64,000 bases of DNA from NCBI GenBank assembly GCA_049340005.1, contig JBMPIY010000001.1. One strand, written 5' to 3'. Positions within the stretch are counted from its first letter, which is position 1; every line of letters starts with the position of its first letter. Under the pieces are notes generated by a model. That model worked only from the letters and a program-made list of their open reading frames with translations, did not search any database and had not been told where the DNA came from. Positions 7,610-16,143 of this stretch are shown here, piece after piece. The position numbers and the translations under genes are program-made. The stretch comes from CAXBDP01 sp963974465. Lineage in GTDB: Bacteria; Bacteroidota; Bacteroidia; Cytophagales; Cyclobacteriaceae.

Positions 7610-7800
7610 ATAATTGAACTCAATTTCGTCTATTCTTCCAATTGGAGAAAAATACGAAACAATTTCCTCCCTTTCTCATTTACCATAGGCTGTATTATCA
7701 CCTTTTTTTCTTTGTTTGATAATAAACATAAAGCATCTGAACTAGATTTCCAATTTGTCAATAGGCTATTGATTTGAACGAAAAAAATTATAGTCTATCA
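7610..7800. repeat. Left module of a long dispersed repeat, copy 2
   Basis: Counterpart of 836-1010, with roughly 75-80% identity by eye and the same end (AATAGGCTATTGATTTGAACG). It is followed by the hairpin repeat copy E, as in copy 1. Confidence 0.7.
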
Positions 7801-7815
7801 TTTAATCATAAAAAT

Positions 7816-8109
7816 CATAGTTCAGACAATTTGCGCTATGAACCGATTGTGCGGGAGGTTGATTTGCGCTTTTCCATTATCCAACGGTTGAAACCGTGGG
7901 ATATGGAGATGTTGCTATGGAGATGTTGCTAAAGAAGAATATGAGTGATGGACTTTAAGATTAGCTCCATGGGAGCGATATATTAATAGCCAAATTTGTG
8001 CGAAATACCCATAGCTCCAGCGGAGCGAAATATTAATAACCTTGAGAAGAGATTAGAGATGTGTTATTTTTGATTAAAGGAGAATAGAGAATAAATAAAT
8101 TATGAAAAT
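7816..8109. repeat. REP-like hairpin repeat, copy E
   Basis: Nearly identical to copy A, including the doubled GCTATGGAGATGTTG unit. It carries GCGGGAGG at 7851-7858 and both GCTCC/GGAGC hairpins. The first hairpin has changed to CCAACGGTTGAAACCGTGGG. Confidence 0.8.
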
Positions 8110-8400
8110 CATAGTTCAGACAATTTGCGAGATGAACCGATTGTGCGGGAGGTTGATTTGTGCTTTTCCATTATCCAACGGTTGAAACCGTGGGCTATGG
8201 ATATTTCGCTTTGCTGAAAAATTCCATGAAATCCAGCAATCTGTTTAATCCCTGCCTGGGTAGGCAGGCATGATTCAGACGACTTTTCGGGAGGTCCACC
8301 CACCTACGGTCGGTAAATATGATTTGTGCTTTTCCATTACCCCGCGGTTGAAACCATGGGCTATGGATATTTCGCTCCGCTGGAGCTAGAAAGCATGCTG
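8110..8400. repeat. REP-like hairpin repeats, copies F and G (truncated, diverged)
   Basis: Copy F (8110-8205) keeps the left part with GCGGGAGG at 8145-8152. Copy G (about 8271-8395) has TCGGGAGG in place of the octamer, a CCCGCGGTTGAAACCATGGG remnant and a GCTCC-GCT-GGAGC hairpin. A CCTGCCTGGGTAGGCAGG hairpin lies between them. Confidence 0.65.
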
Positions 8401-8474
8401 CCTGCCAATGGTCAGCAGGAAAATATATACGGTTTGAATTAAAATAGAATTGCTATGAATAATTAGCATAAAAT

Positions 8475-8503
8475 AAAAAAGCAGCCTTAGGAGCTGCTTT
8501 TTT
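8475..8503 (-). terminator. Terminator of the DUF2911 lipoprotein gene
   Basis: AGCAGC/GCTGCT stem (8480-8485 with 8493-8498) flanked by A and T runs on both sides. It lies 45 bp past the stop of the minus-strand gene. Confidence 0.7.
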
Positions 8504-8545
8504 ATTAGGAAAAATATTGAATTGCTTAATATTTAATCTTTTGAA

Positions 8546-9148
8546 TTAATTTACCGGAATGGATAATGTTACTTTATCCCAAGCAAATTTAATGGCACCA
8601 TCTTCAACAGCGTACATCAATCGTTCTTGTACAGTGTCAGACCACTGTGGTGTTACATTAACTCTTAGCACATCGTTGGTTTCTGCATAATCATATGCTC
8701 CCCAGCCATCCCAAACTGAGTTAAGAATGAATGTCCAATCACCTGATTCGGCAGGTATTAAGAACACACCATATTTTCCAGCAGCTACAGTTTGACCATT
8801 AATAGTAACATCAGTGCTAAATTCCACATTTGTAGAGGCATTGGCACCCGCTCTCCATACTTCACCATAAGGCTCAAGGTCGCCAAAAATTGTACGGCCT
8901 TTTACTGCTGGCGAACCGTAGTCAATGGTAACTGTAGCATCACCAATTTGTCCTGAAACTTGGCGTCTAGGACTTGGAAGGCTCTCATTGTCTTCTTCAG
9001 TGATTGTTTCTTCTACTATCTCTTCCTCTATTATCTCTTCTTCTACTATTTCAGTTTCATTGGATGAATCTCCACCGCATGAAATCAAGAATATAGAAAA
9101 TGCAAAAATCGATGCAAAAGCAAAAACTGATAATTTACTGATTTTCAT
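8546..9148 (-). CDS. DUF2911 lipoprotein
   Basis: 200 residues. The start MKISKLSVFAFASIFAFSI then FLISC gives a lipoprotein signal with the lipobox cysteine at about residue 24. An acidic linker rich in E, I and T (about 30-55) follows. Then comes a DUF2911 domain with its typical phrases VTIDYGSPAVKGRTIFG, YGEVWRAGANAS and VAAGKYGVFLIPA. The function of DUF2911 is not established. The lipobox places it on an envelope membrane. The gene stands alone with its own terminator. Confidence 0.88.
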   Translation of the reverse strand: MKISKLSVFAFASIFAFSIFLISCGGDSSNETEIVEEEIIEEEIVEETITEEDNESLPSPRRQVSGQIGDATVTIDYGSPAVKGRTIFGDLEPYGEVWRAGANASTNVEFSTDVTINGQTVAAGKYGVFLIPAESGDWTFILNSVWDGWGAYDYAETNDVLRVNVTPQWSDTVQERLMYAVEDGAIKFAWDKVTLSIPVN

Positions 9149-9258
9149 AAGTTTAGTTTAGTTGGTTTATCTTACAAAAATACAAAATATATCCATTCAC
9201 CTAATTATTCGTGTTAATAATATATGAAAAATGTCAGTTTCCTTTCAGACTTCTATCA

Positions 9259-9290
9259 TTTGATTACGACCTGTAAAAATGTTAAATTTG
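9259..9290 (+). promoter_or_regulatory. Bacteroidetes-type promoter for the UspA gene
   Basis: TTTG at 9259-9262 and TAAATTTG at 9283-9290 are separated by 20 bp. This fits the Bacteroidetes housekeeping consensus TTTG-N19/20-TAnnTTTG. The start codon is 42 bp downstream. Confidence 0.6.
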
Positions 9291-9331
9291 ATAAAATCAA
9301 AAATTAGCTATTTATAAAACCAAATAATACA

Positions 9332-10174
9332 ATGAACAAAATAAAGAAAATTCTTGTCCCTACTGATTTATCAGATAATGCTGAGAATGCAATGATGTAT
9401 GCATTTGATCTTGCCAAAAAATCTGGTGCTAGAGTAGCCGTATTCTATAGTTTCGACAGATACCATACCCAAGAAGGCAATTCCACTGAGGTGTATGATT
9501 TGGCCAAAGAATCCGCCGACAATGCCCTTGAACAACATGTGGCTGATGCATTAGCAAAAGGAAGTTATAGTAGCGTTTCGTATAATCTACACACACTTCC
9601 AGAGAGCTTCATGGAAGGCATGAAAGAAATTATTGACATTTCGGATGCAGACTTAATCGTGATGGGTACCAAAGGAGCATCAGGTCTAAAAGAAGTATGG
9701 GTAGGTAGCAACACAGTAAGTGTAATTGAAAAGGTAAAGCTTCCTATTATGGTAGTTCCTGTAGAAGCTACTTTCAAGGAAATTTCAAAGATCCTTTTTA
9801 TGACTGATCTAAAACCAATTAAGGATGATTCCGCATTAGATGTATTATCTGAAATCGCTCGTCTTTCCAACGCAAAAGTTAGAATCGCAAATGTGAAAGA
9901 TGAAGGAGAGCATTCGAATTGGGAAGAAAGACTAGAAAGAAGTAGAATTGGTCATGTAATAGGCGATGATGTGAGACATAGTTTCCATAAAATTGAAAAT
10001 AAAAATGTCTTAGAAGGCATTAGCAAATATGTTGAGAATAAAGGCGATATAGATATGATTGCTCTTGTTACACGCAAAAAGAATCTTTTTGATAGACTAT
10101 TTAGAACAGAACATGCAAAAGAAATGGCCTTTAGAAGTCTATTGCCATTATTGATTTTGCACGATAACGATTAA
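9332..10174 (+). CDS. Universal stress protein, tandem UspA domains
   Basis: 280 residues, the length of two fused UspA domains. The first domain (about 1-148) begins KKILVPTDLSDNAENAM and contains the ATP-binding pattern MGTKGASGLKEVWVGSNT. The second begins SKILFMTDLKP at about 153 and lacks a clear G-x-x-G nucleotide loop, so it is probably structural. Such proteins help cells survive starvation and redox stress. The gene has its own promoter and converges on the D-threonine-aldolase-like gene with a 4-bp overlap. Confidence 0.9.
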   Translation: MNKIKKILVPTDLSDNAENAMMYAFDLAKKSGARVAVFYSFDRYHTQEGNSTEVYDLAKESADNALEQHVADALAKGSYSSVSYNLHTLPESFMEGMKEIIDISDADLIVMGTKGASGLKEVWVGSNTVSVIEKVKLPIMVVPVEATFKEISKILFMTDLKPIKDDSALDVLSEIARLSNAKVRIANVKDEGEHSNWEERLERSRIGHVIGDDVRHSFHKIENKNVLEGISKYVENKGDIDMIALVTRKKNLFDRLFRTEHAKEMAFRSLLPLLILHDND

Positions 10175-11289
10175 ACGGACATTTGGCCTTCCAAGTGATC
10201 AGCAATTTTACCATTTAGACATCGATACTGTTTCATTGCATCTGCTGTCAAACAACTATGTACTGGTAATATGCCAAGCAAATCACCTGGTTGAAGAGTA
10301 TCAATAAGTGAATTATCCATCTCAATGATTCCGTGCTCTTGAGAAACTGATTTCACAAAAGCACCAGAGATTGGGCTCGACCAGCCATTTTCATGAATTT
10401 GAACAACAAGGCCAAAAGATTTTTGGCCTTGTTCGTTTATCAGAAAATCTTTGGATAGATGTACCGCTCCTCCATGCACTATTACCTCATTTCTGTTTTT
10501 ATTAAATGACACAACTGGAGTTGCTAAACAAACTACAATATCCCCTACTCCACAACTACCTATTTGCGTTTGGACATAATCATAGAACACATAATTTCCC
10601 GGACCAATAGAATCAACTCCATCGAAATTTTCCATTAAGCTGCAGTTTGGCGTATCACCAAGCCTACATTCTGTCGTATCATTTCCATACTTCGATTTCA
10701 TCCATTTCAACGTTTCCAAAGCCGCATTATGAATCACAGTTTTTTCTTGAATCGTTGGCACATGATAGCTATCGCCAGGATGAATATAAAAACCGCGAAG
10801 TTTCATCATTGCCGCTGATTCTATTGATTGCAATATTTGCTCAATCTTCACGGTTTGCTCAGATCCCAATCCACTCCGATGATATGTGGCATCTACCTCT
10901 ATAAAAATACTTGCTGGCGCTTGAAGCTTATGAGCCAATACTTTAGCAGAATACTCCTCAGTTACCAATAAAGTTAAATTGGTCTTGTTGGCTAATTCAT
11001 TTATCAAATCAATTTCCCTGATATTCACTGGAAATGAAACTGTGATGTCATTATAGCCTCCCGCATCTGCAAAATATTTAGCCATTTTAAGGGATGAAAC
11101 GGCAATCCCATCTATTCCTGATTCTAAGAACCATTTACCAACCTCCCGCGATTGATGAGTTTTGAAATGCGGGAAAAGCTTCAAGTTTTTACTAAAGGCT
11201 TTTTCACGCATTCTTTCAATATTCCTTTTGCAAATATTTTCATCGAGGAGCAATTGTGGCGAGGTGATTTTAGAAATATCTAAGGACAT
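10171..11289 (-). CDS. D-threonine aldolase / D-serine dehydratase-like PLP enzyme
   Basis: 372 residues of the alanine-racemase-fold family. The N-terminal barrel carries the PLP lysine in LFPHFKTHQS (near residue 43). The C-terminal beta domain has the metal site phrase PVHSCLTADAM, as in D-serine dehydratases and D-threonine aldolases. It probably cleaves or dehydrates a D-beta-hydroxy amino acid with PLP and a divalent metal. Which substrate cannot be told from sequence. One GCGGGAGG octamer lies in the gene at 11142-11149 and encodes part of SREVG. Confidence 0.85.
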   Translation of the reverse strand: MSLDISKITSPQLLLDENICKRNIERMREKAFSKNLKLFPHFKTHQSREVGKWFLESGIDGIAVSSLKMAKYFADAGGYNDITVSFPVNIREIDLINELANKTNLTLLVTEEYSAKVLAHKLQAPASIFIEVDATYHRSGLGSEQTVKIEQILQSIESAAMMKLRGFYIHPGDSYHVPTIQEKTVIHNAALETLKWMKSKYGNDTTECRLGDTPNCSLMENFDGVDSIGPGNYVFYDYVQTQIGSCGVGDIVVCLATPVVSFNKNRNEVIVHGGAVHLSKDFLINEQGQKSFGLVVQIHENGWSSPISGAFVKSVSQEHGIIEMDNSLIDTLQPGDLLGILPVHSCLTADAMKQYRCLNGKIADHLEGQMSV

Positions 11290-11332
11290 CTGTTTTGCTA
11301 TTAAATTGTCTTAAATTGAACCTTTATTCAGC

Positions 11333-11340
11333 CAAATATA
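11333..11340 (-). promoter_or_regulatory. Possible -7 element of the D-threonine-aldolase-like gene
   Basis: TATATTTG on the minus strand matches TAnnTTTG and lies 44 bp upstream of the start codon. The matching -33 element is weak, so this is tentative. Confidence 0.3.
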
Positions 11341-11352
11341 ACATAAACCAAT

Positions 11353-12993
11353 ATGAAGAAAATAATTTATTTGATAGTTGCTTTGGCATTGCTCCAATCC
11401 TGCAATTCGACTGAAACTATCGAAAATGCTGCTCTATTTAGCGAAGAAGAATATGCAAATAATTTAGCTAAATTAGCCTCAGATGAGTTTTTAGGTAGAT
11501 TACCACTGACTGAAGGCGAAGAAAAAACTGTTGGTTTTTTGGTGGAGAAATTCAAAGAAATGGGATTAGAACCCGGAAATGGTGACAGCTTTATCCAAGA
11601 TGTGCCATTGGCGCTAATCACGGGAAATCCTGCTAGAACTATGACGGTAAAAGGAGTGGGAGGTGAAATAACCCTCGAAGCCAGCGTCGATTATAGTGCA
11701 TTTACAGACCGGTTCGAACCATTTACAGAGTTGACAGATTCTGAAATTGTATATGCCGGCTTTGGTATTGTGGCGCCAGAATATGGATGGAATGATTATG
11801 AAGGATTGGACGTGAAAGGCAAAACCGTCCTCGTACTTGTAAATGACCCTGGCTTCGGCACGGAAGACGAATCATTCTTCAAAGGCAACACCATGACCTA
11901 TTACGGTCGCTGGACTTACAAATATGAAGAGGCTGCGCGTCAGGGTGCTGCAGGTTTATTGATTATCCATAACACAGCTCCAGCAGGCTATGGCTGGAAT
12001 GTGGTAAATAACAATGGGATTGGTCCAAGGCTCGTAATCGATACACGTGACAGTGATGATTACAGGCCTGCCCTCAAAGGTTGGATCACAAACAACGCTG
12101 CCAGAAACCTTTTTGGCTTGGCTGGCAGAAAAAACTACGATATAATAGGTGAAGCTCGTAATCCAGAATTTCAAGGTATTAGTCTTGGGCTCACAGTATC
12201 AATGAGTATCGAAAATGAATTTAAATTTGATAAATCGAAAAATGTAATTGCCAAAATTACAGGAAGCACTTCGCCGAATGAATACATTCTCTACTCCTCA
12301 CATTGGGATCATTTGGGGGTAGGTGCGCCGGTAAACGGTGATTCTATTTATAATGGTGCTGCTGACAATGCTACTGGAACAGCGGCGTTGCTTTCATTTG
12401 CTAAAGCATTCAAAAATTCGGGTACTCAACCTGAGCGAACCATAATTTTCCTAGCCGTAACTGCTGAAGAGCAAGGTTTACTTGGCTCCGAATGGTATGC
12501 CCAAAACCCAATTTACCCACTTGAGCACACAGTAGCCAACCTCAATATCGATATGATGACGCCAAATGGCCCAACCAAAGATCTGATAGTAATTGGTTAC
12601 GGACAATCCGAATTGGACGATTACGTGGAAAGCACCGCTGGCCAACAAGATCGCTATGTAGTTCCAGATCGCGATCCAGAAAAAGGCTATTTCTTCAGGT
12701 CAGATCACTTTAGCTTTGCCAAAGTGGGTGTACCAGCCATGTTCCTCGGCTCTGGTTGGGATCATGTAGAAAATGGTGTTGACTATGGAAAATCAAAAGC
12801 AGATGAGTTTACAACCAAAAACTACCACCAGCCAAGCGATGAATTTGACAGAGAAAAATGGGATTTGAGAGGTTCGATGTTAGACATGGAACTGTATTAT
12901 CAAATTGGAAATGGATTAGCCAACTCGAATGAATGGCCGGAATGGAAAGAAGGTTCCGAATTTAAAGCTCTCCGAAAAAGGCAACAGAAATAA
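11353..12993 (+). CDS. M28-family metallopeptidase lipoprotein with PA domain
   Basis: 546 residues. A lipoprotein signal ends at LLQSC (Cys about 17). Residues 130-270 look like an inserted protease-associated domain (SEIVYAGFGIVAPEYGWNDY and AARQGAAGLLIIHN). The M28 catalytic domain has its zinc and catalytic residues in order: HWDHLG, DNATGTAAL, TAEEQGLLGSEW, NIDMM and a final SDHFSFAKVGVPAMFLG. It probably acts as an aminopeptidase on peptides in the periplasm or at the cell surface. It is divergent from the D-threonine-aldolase-like gene and ends in its own terminator. Confidence 0.92.
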   Translation: MKKIIYLIVALALLQSCNSTETIENAALFSEEEYANNLAKLASDEFLGRLPLTEGEEKTVGFLVEKFKEMGLEPGNGDSFIQDVPLALITGNPARTMTVKGVGGEITLEASVDYSAFTDRFEPFTELTDSEIVYAGFGIVAPEYGWNDYEGLDVKGKTVLVLVNDPGFGTEDESFFKGNTMTYYGRWTYKYEEAARQGAAGLLIIHNTAPAGYGWNVVNNNGIGPRLVIDTRDSDDYRPALKGWITNNAARNLFGLAGRKNYDIIGEARNPEFQGISLGLTVSMSIENEFKFDKSKNVIAKITGSTSPNEYILYSSHWDHLGVGAPVNGDSIYNGAADNATGTAALLSFAKAFKNSGTQPERTIIFLAVTAEEQGLLGSEWYAQNPIYPLEHTVANLNIDMMTPNGPTKDLIVIGYGQSELDDYVESTAGQQDRYVVPDRDPEKGYFFRSDHFSFAKVGVPAMFLGSGWDHVENGVDYGKSKADEFTTKNYHQPSDEFDREKWDLRGSMLDMELYYQIGNGLANSNEWPEWKEGSEFKALRKRQQK

Positions 12994-13014
12994 AATCACT
13001 ATATAATCAGAAAT

Positions 13015-13053
13015 AAAAATGGCTTTACTAATCAAATGAGTAAAGCCATTTTT
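13015..13053 (+). terminator. Terminator after the M28 peptidase
   Basis: 15-bp arms (AAAAATGGCTTTACT and complement) with a 9-base loop. The U-rich 3' side is part of the stem. It begins 22 bp after the stop codon. Confidence 0.8.
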
Positions 13054-13149
13054 AATTTTATATACTATGTATCAGTATATTATATATTTATTTGAGATTT
13101 TTAATGACCTTGTGTAACATTAATATCCGATAAGAGTCTCCCACACAGA

Positions 13150-13662
13150 ATGAGTCCTGAATCCTTTACGCAGAAAGTAATTCCAATAAGTGCAAAGCTA
13201 CAACGCTTCGCTAAAAGCCTGCTCAAGGATGAGGATGATGCTAGCGATACTGTCCAAGATGTGCTTCTCAAACTTTGGGATCGGCGACACTTGATGGCGG
13301 GAATTGAGAACGTAGAAGCTTGGTGCATGAAGATGATTCGAAATCGTGCTTTGGACAAAATCAGATATCAGTCTTATCGTAGATCCAATCAGATAGAGAC
13401 TGCATTCGAGATTGCATCAGCACTGCCAAATCCGCACAAAAGTGTAGAACTAAAGCAAGGACTTGAGCAAATGCATCTGGCAATGGATGAGTTGCCCGAG
13501 CGACAAAAAGCGGTGATTCACCTAAGAGAAATTGAAGGATATACTTACAACGAAATTGCGGTGATCGTAGGTACAGACTTGAATACCATTAAGGTGGAAT
13601 TACATAGGGCAAGAAAAAAAGTAAGAGATAAAATGAAGAGCATATATGGAAATGACTTCTGA
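13150..13662 (+). CDS. ECF-type RNA polymerase sigma factor
   Basis: 170 residues. Region 2 is seen in LQRFAKSLLKDEDDASDTVQ then DVLLKLWDRR and NVEAWCMKMIRNRALDKIR. Region 4 is seen in LPERQKAVIHLREIEGYTYN and EIAVIVGTDLNTIKVELHRA, a standard helix-turn-helix for the -35 element. It is the first gene of a four-gene run with a small membrane protein and two DUF4252 proteins. I infer that it controls this operon and perhaps envelope-linked genes elsewhere. The stop overlaps the next gene by 17 bp. Confidence 0.92.
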   Translation: MSPESFTQKVIPISAKLQRFAKSLLKDEDDASDTVQDVLLKLWDRRHLMAGIENVEAWCMKMIRNRALDKIRYQSYRRSNQIETAFEIASALPNPHKSVELKQGLEQMHLAMDELPERQKAVIHLREIEGYTYNEIAVIVGTDLNTIKVELHRARKKVRDKMKSIYGNDF

Positions 13663-14122
13663 AAAATTAAAGCAATTAATCGATAAATACTTTGATGCGG
13701 AGAGCACATTGGAGGAAGAAGAGGAACTTAAACGTTACTTTTCCAAGTCCAATATCATTCCAGAATTCGAAAAGTACCGAGCAGTATTTGGCTTTTGGCA
13801 ATCTCAAATTGAGGAGGAAAAATCAATTACAGAGAATGAATTATTGAACGCCATCCAGCCGAAAAAACATTGGCGATTTGAAATTTGGTCTGCAGCCGCT
13901 GTAATACTTGTATTAATTACAGCTCTATGGCTTTGGATTCCTCAGAAGCCAGCCACTGAGTCTCCTGATGATTTATATGCCGACACCTATGAAGACCCGG
14001 AAATTGCTCTAGAGGAAGCTAAAAAGCTTCTTACAATGGTCTCAAACAAAATGAATAGAGGTACGGAGGCTTTTCAAGAATTAGAAAAATTTAATGAAAC
14101 TCAACAAAAATTAATAAAATAA
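13646..14122 (+). CDS. Single-pass membrane protein, probable anti-sigma factor
   Basis: 158 residues with an acidic helical N-terminus (DKYFDAESTLEEEEELKRYF), one membrane segment at about 80-100 (SAAAVILVLITALWLWIP) and a helical periplasmic tail. The N-terminal phrase is like that of Bacteroidetes anti-sigma-type proteins that wrap an ECF factor. It overlaps the sigma gene, and its stop touches the start of the next gene (TAATG). A start 6 bp downstream (MTSEKL) is also possible. The anti-sigma role is inferred from position and topology. Confidence 0.7.
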   Translation: MEMTSEKLKQLIDKYFDAESTLEEEEELKRYFSKSNIIPEFEKYRAVFGFWQSQIEEEKSITENELLNAIQPKKHWRFEIWSAAAVILVLITALWLWIPQKPATESPDDLYADTYEDPEIALEEAKKLLTMVSNKMNRGTEAFQELEKFNETQQKLIK

Positions 14123-14649
14123 TGAAGCTCAAAATAATCTCAATATGTCTGCTGCTAACTGGCTTGGTAATCACCAACACCTATGCCCAGCAACAAGACG
14201 ACGCCATTGTGCGCTTCTATGAGAAATACATGAACGACGAACGCTTCTCCACGGTGTACTTTAGCGGGAGGATGTTCAGGATGTTTTCAGGAGTGAATTC
14301 AGAAGACGAGGAAAGCAAAAGTCTTAACGAAGCAGCTTCAAAAATCAATGGATTACGAATGCTCTCAGCAGATAGTGTAGATGGAGTGAAGTTCTATCAG
14401 GAAGCTATTTCCAATCTCAATAGAAATGGCTTTGAGGAATTGATGGTAGTGCGAGAAGGAAATGAGCAGTTTCAATTTATGATACGAGAAGAAGGCTCCA
14501 TTATCAAAGAACTACTTATGATTTCTGGAGAGGAAAAGAGCTTTATGCTAATGAGCATTATTGGAGATATTGATCTCAAATCTATATCCAAAATGACTGA
14601 AAAAATGGATATCAAAGGACTAGACAAACTAAACGAAAACAAAAATTAA
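14122..14649 (+). CDS. DUF4252 secreted protein (first of two)
   Basis: 175 residues with a signal peptide ending near TYAQQ (about 23). The mature part matches the DUF4252 pattern: FYEKYMNDERFSTVYFSGRM then FRMFSG, GLRMLSAD, and a late IIKELLMISGEEKSFMLMSI followed by IGDIDLKSISKM. DUF4252 proteins are usually encoded with an ECF sigma factor, and their function is unknown. One GCGGGAGG octamer at 14264-14271 encodes SGR. The ATG overlaps the upstream stop. Confidence 0.82.
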   Translation: MKLKIISICLLLTGLVITNTYAQQQDDAIVRFYEKYMNDERFSTVYFSGRMFRMFSGVNSEDEESKSLNEAASKINGLRMLSADSVDGVKFYQEAISNLNRNGFEELMVVREGNEQFQFMIREEGSIIKELLMISGEEKSFMLMSIIGDIDLKSISKMTEKMDIKGLDKLNENKN

Positions 14650-14655
14650 ATCAAC

Positions 14656-15153
14656 ATGAAAACTTTCAAAGTACTTTTAGCAGCAATCATCATCTCCATT
14701 CCATGTTTGAGTTTTGGCCAATCAGACGAAATCAAAAAGCTTTACGAAAAGTATGGCACTAACGAAGATGTTGTTTATCTCAATTTCAATTCCAATATGC
14801 TTGGCATGATCAACAAAGATGATAATCCGGAAGCAAAGGAGTTATTCAGCAATATCAATACTTTTAGCCTTTTAACTTTGCCAATGGGTAATCTTAAAAG
14901 TGGAGATTTGAAAGACATCAAAGCAATGTTTGATGACAAGAAATTAGAAACTGTAATGAGCATGCGCGATGGAAAGGACAATGTGAGATTGGTAATAAGC
15001 GAAGCAAATGATGTTGTTAATAGATTTATGCTGCTTGTTGAAAATGATGAAGAATTTGTAATCCTTAATTTCTCAGGACAAATACCAAGAACTGTTTGGG
15101 ACAATGCTCAAGGCAAAGTCGATTTTACTGGAATGAGTAAAGGCCAAAAATAG
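14656..15153 (+). CDS. DUF4252 secreted protein (second of two)
   Basis: 165 residues, with a signal peptide (MKTFKVLLAAIIISIPCLSF, then GQS). It is related to the preceding gene: IKKLYEKYGTNEDVVYLNFN, LLTLPMGNLKS, and FMLLVENDEEFVILNFSGQI. It lies 6 bp downstream of the first copy, so the pair probably arose by duplication inside the sigma-factor operon. Confidence 0.82.
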   Translation: MKTFKVLLAAIIISIPCLSFGQSDEIKKLYEKYGTNEDVVYLNFNSNMLGMINKDDNPEAKELFSNINTFSLLTLPMGNLKSGDLKDIKAMFDDKKLETVMSMRDGKDNVRLVISEANDVVNRFMLLVENDEEFVILNFSGQIPRTVWDNAQGKVDFTGMSKGQK

Positions 15154-15176
15154 AGCAAATCATCCAGTTAAGATAT

Positions 15177-15216
15177 TGAAATCCCTTTTCAAGCTAATTA
15201 TTGGAAAGGGATTTTT
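15177..15216. terminator. Bidirectional terminator between DUF4252 operon and gluQ-like gene
   Basis: AATCCCTTT and AAAGGGATT arms separated by about 17 bases, with A and T runs outside. It sits between converging genes; the right arm reaches the last codon of the minus-strand gene. Confidence 0.6.
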
Positions 15217-16105
15217 ATTTCCAGATGATCTTATCGAAGTTGTCTAAAAACCATTGTGGACTTTCAACCTCCCGCTTTTCGAAACCCAAATAGGAGCCCA
15301 AGATTCCCAAAATTTCTTCTTTTCGAAACCCTTCCTTTCTCATTTGAAATAAAGAATAAGCTCCAGCGGACTTGGAAAGCTTCAACTCACCTTCTCCTCT
15401 CAATAATTCGTGATGAAAAAAGCGGCAGGATAAATGAAAGTTATAATATAACATTTCTGATAAATACATTTGTGCAGCTGTAGATTCTACCAAATCCTTT
15501 CCGCGAACGATGTAGTTTACACCAAAAATCTCATCATCCACCAAAGATGCAATCTGATATGCTGGTAAGCTGTCCTTTCTACGAACTACAAAGTCGGGCA
15601 TTACATCAAACAATTGCACCTCTATTTCTTTAGTCAGAATGTCATCTTTTATTGTGATATAGAGATCCATTGGCAACCGAATTCGTAAAGCTACATTTGG
15701 TCTATTGAGCGTAATTCCCTTTTCTCTACAATAGCGTGGATACAAACCATAACTATTCTCTGCAGAAATTACTTTGCGAGAACAAGTACACGCATATAAA
15801 TTTCCTTGAGCCTTAAGCCTGTCTATGACTTCTTGGTATGTATGTTTTCTTAGATGCTGAGAGTATTCATTCTTGAGCTCGTAGAGATTCCGAGGGCCAA
15901 TATCATAATCAATGCCCAAAAATGACAAGCTATCAAATATATCATTGAGGTATTCGTCCTTTGCTCGTAGCGCATCATGGTCATCAATTCGTAGCATTAG
16001 CTTACCTGAATGTCGGCGGACGATAAGCCAGGTTTGTAAAAAAGATAGCAAATTACCTAGATGTAGATAACCACTGGGTGTAGGTGCAATTCGAGAAATC
16101 AGCAT
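15215..16105 (-). CDS. gluQ: Glutamyl-Q tRNA(Asp) synthetase-like protein
   Basis: 296 residues, the catalytic half of a class I glutamyl-tRNA synthetase with no anticodon-binding domain. The HIGH-type motif is YLHLGN near residue 17, and the KMSKS-type motif is KLSKS near 243. A zinc-site pattern ACTCSR ... YPRYC lies between. This matches GluQ-RS, which attaches glutamate to queuosine in tRNA(Asp). The paralogue that charges tRNA(Glu) would be about 200 residues longer. One GCGGGAGG octamer is in the gene at 15268-15275, encoding KREVE. Confidence 0.85.
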   Translation of the reverse strand: MLISRIAPTPSGYLHLGNLLSFLQTWLIVRRHSGKLMLRIDDHDALRAKDEYLNDIFDSLSFLGIDYDIGPRNLYELKNEYSQHLRKHTYQEVIDRLKAQGNLYACTCSRKVISAENSYGLYPRYCREKGITLNRPNVALRIRLPMDLYITIKDDILTKEIEVQLFDVMPDFVVRRKDSLPAYQIASLVDDEIFGVNYIVRGKDLVESTAAQMYLSEMLYYNFHLSCRFFHHELLRGEGELKLSKSAGAYSLFQMRKEGFRKEEILGILGSYLGFEKREVESPQWFLDNFDKIIWK

Positions 16106-16143
16106 TCTACAAGATAATATCTCGAAACTAATATTCGATAATA

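Noticed and set aside
8109..8303. 64-codon minus-strand frame
   Set aside because: It lies entirely in degraded REP-like repeats.
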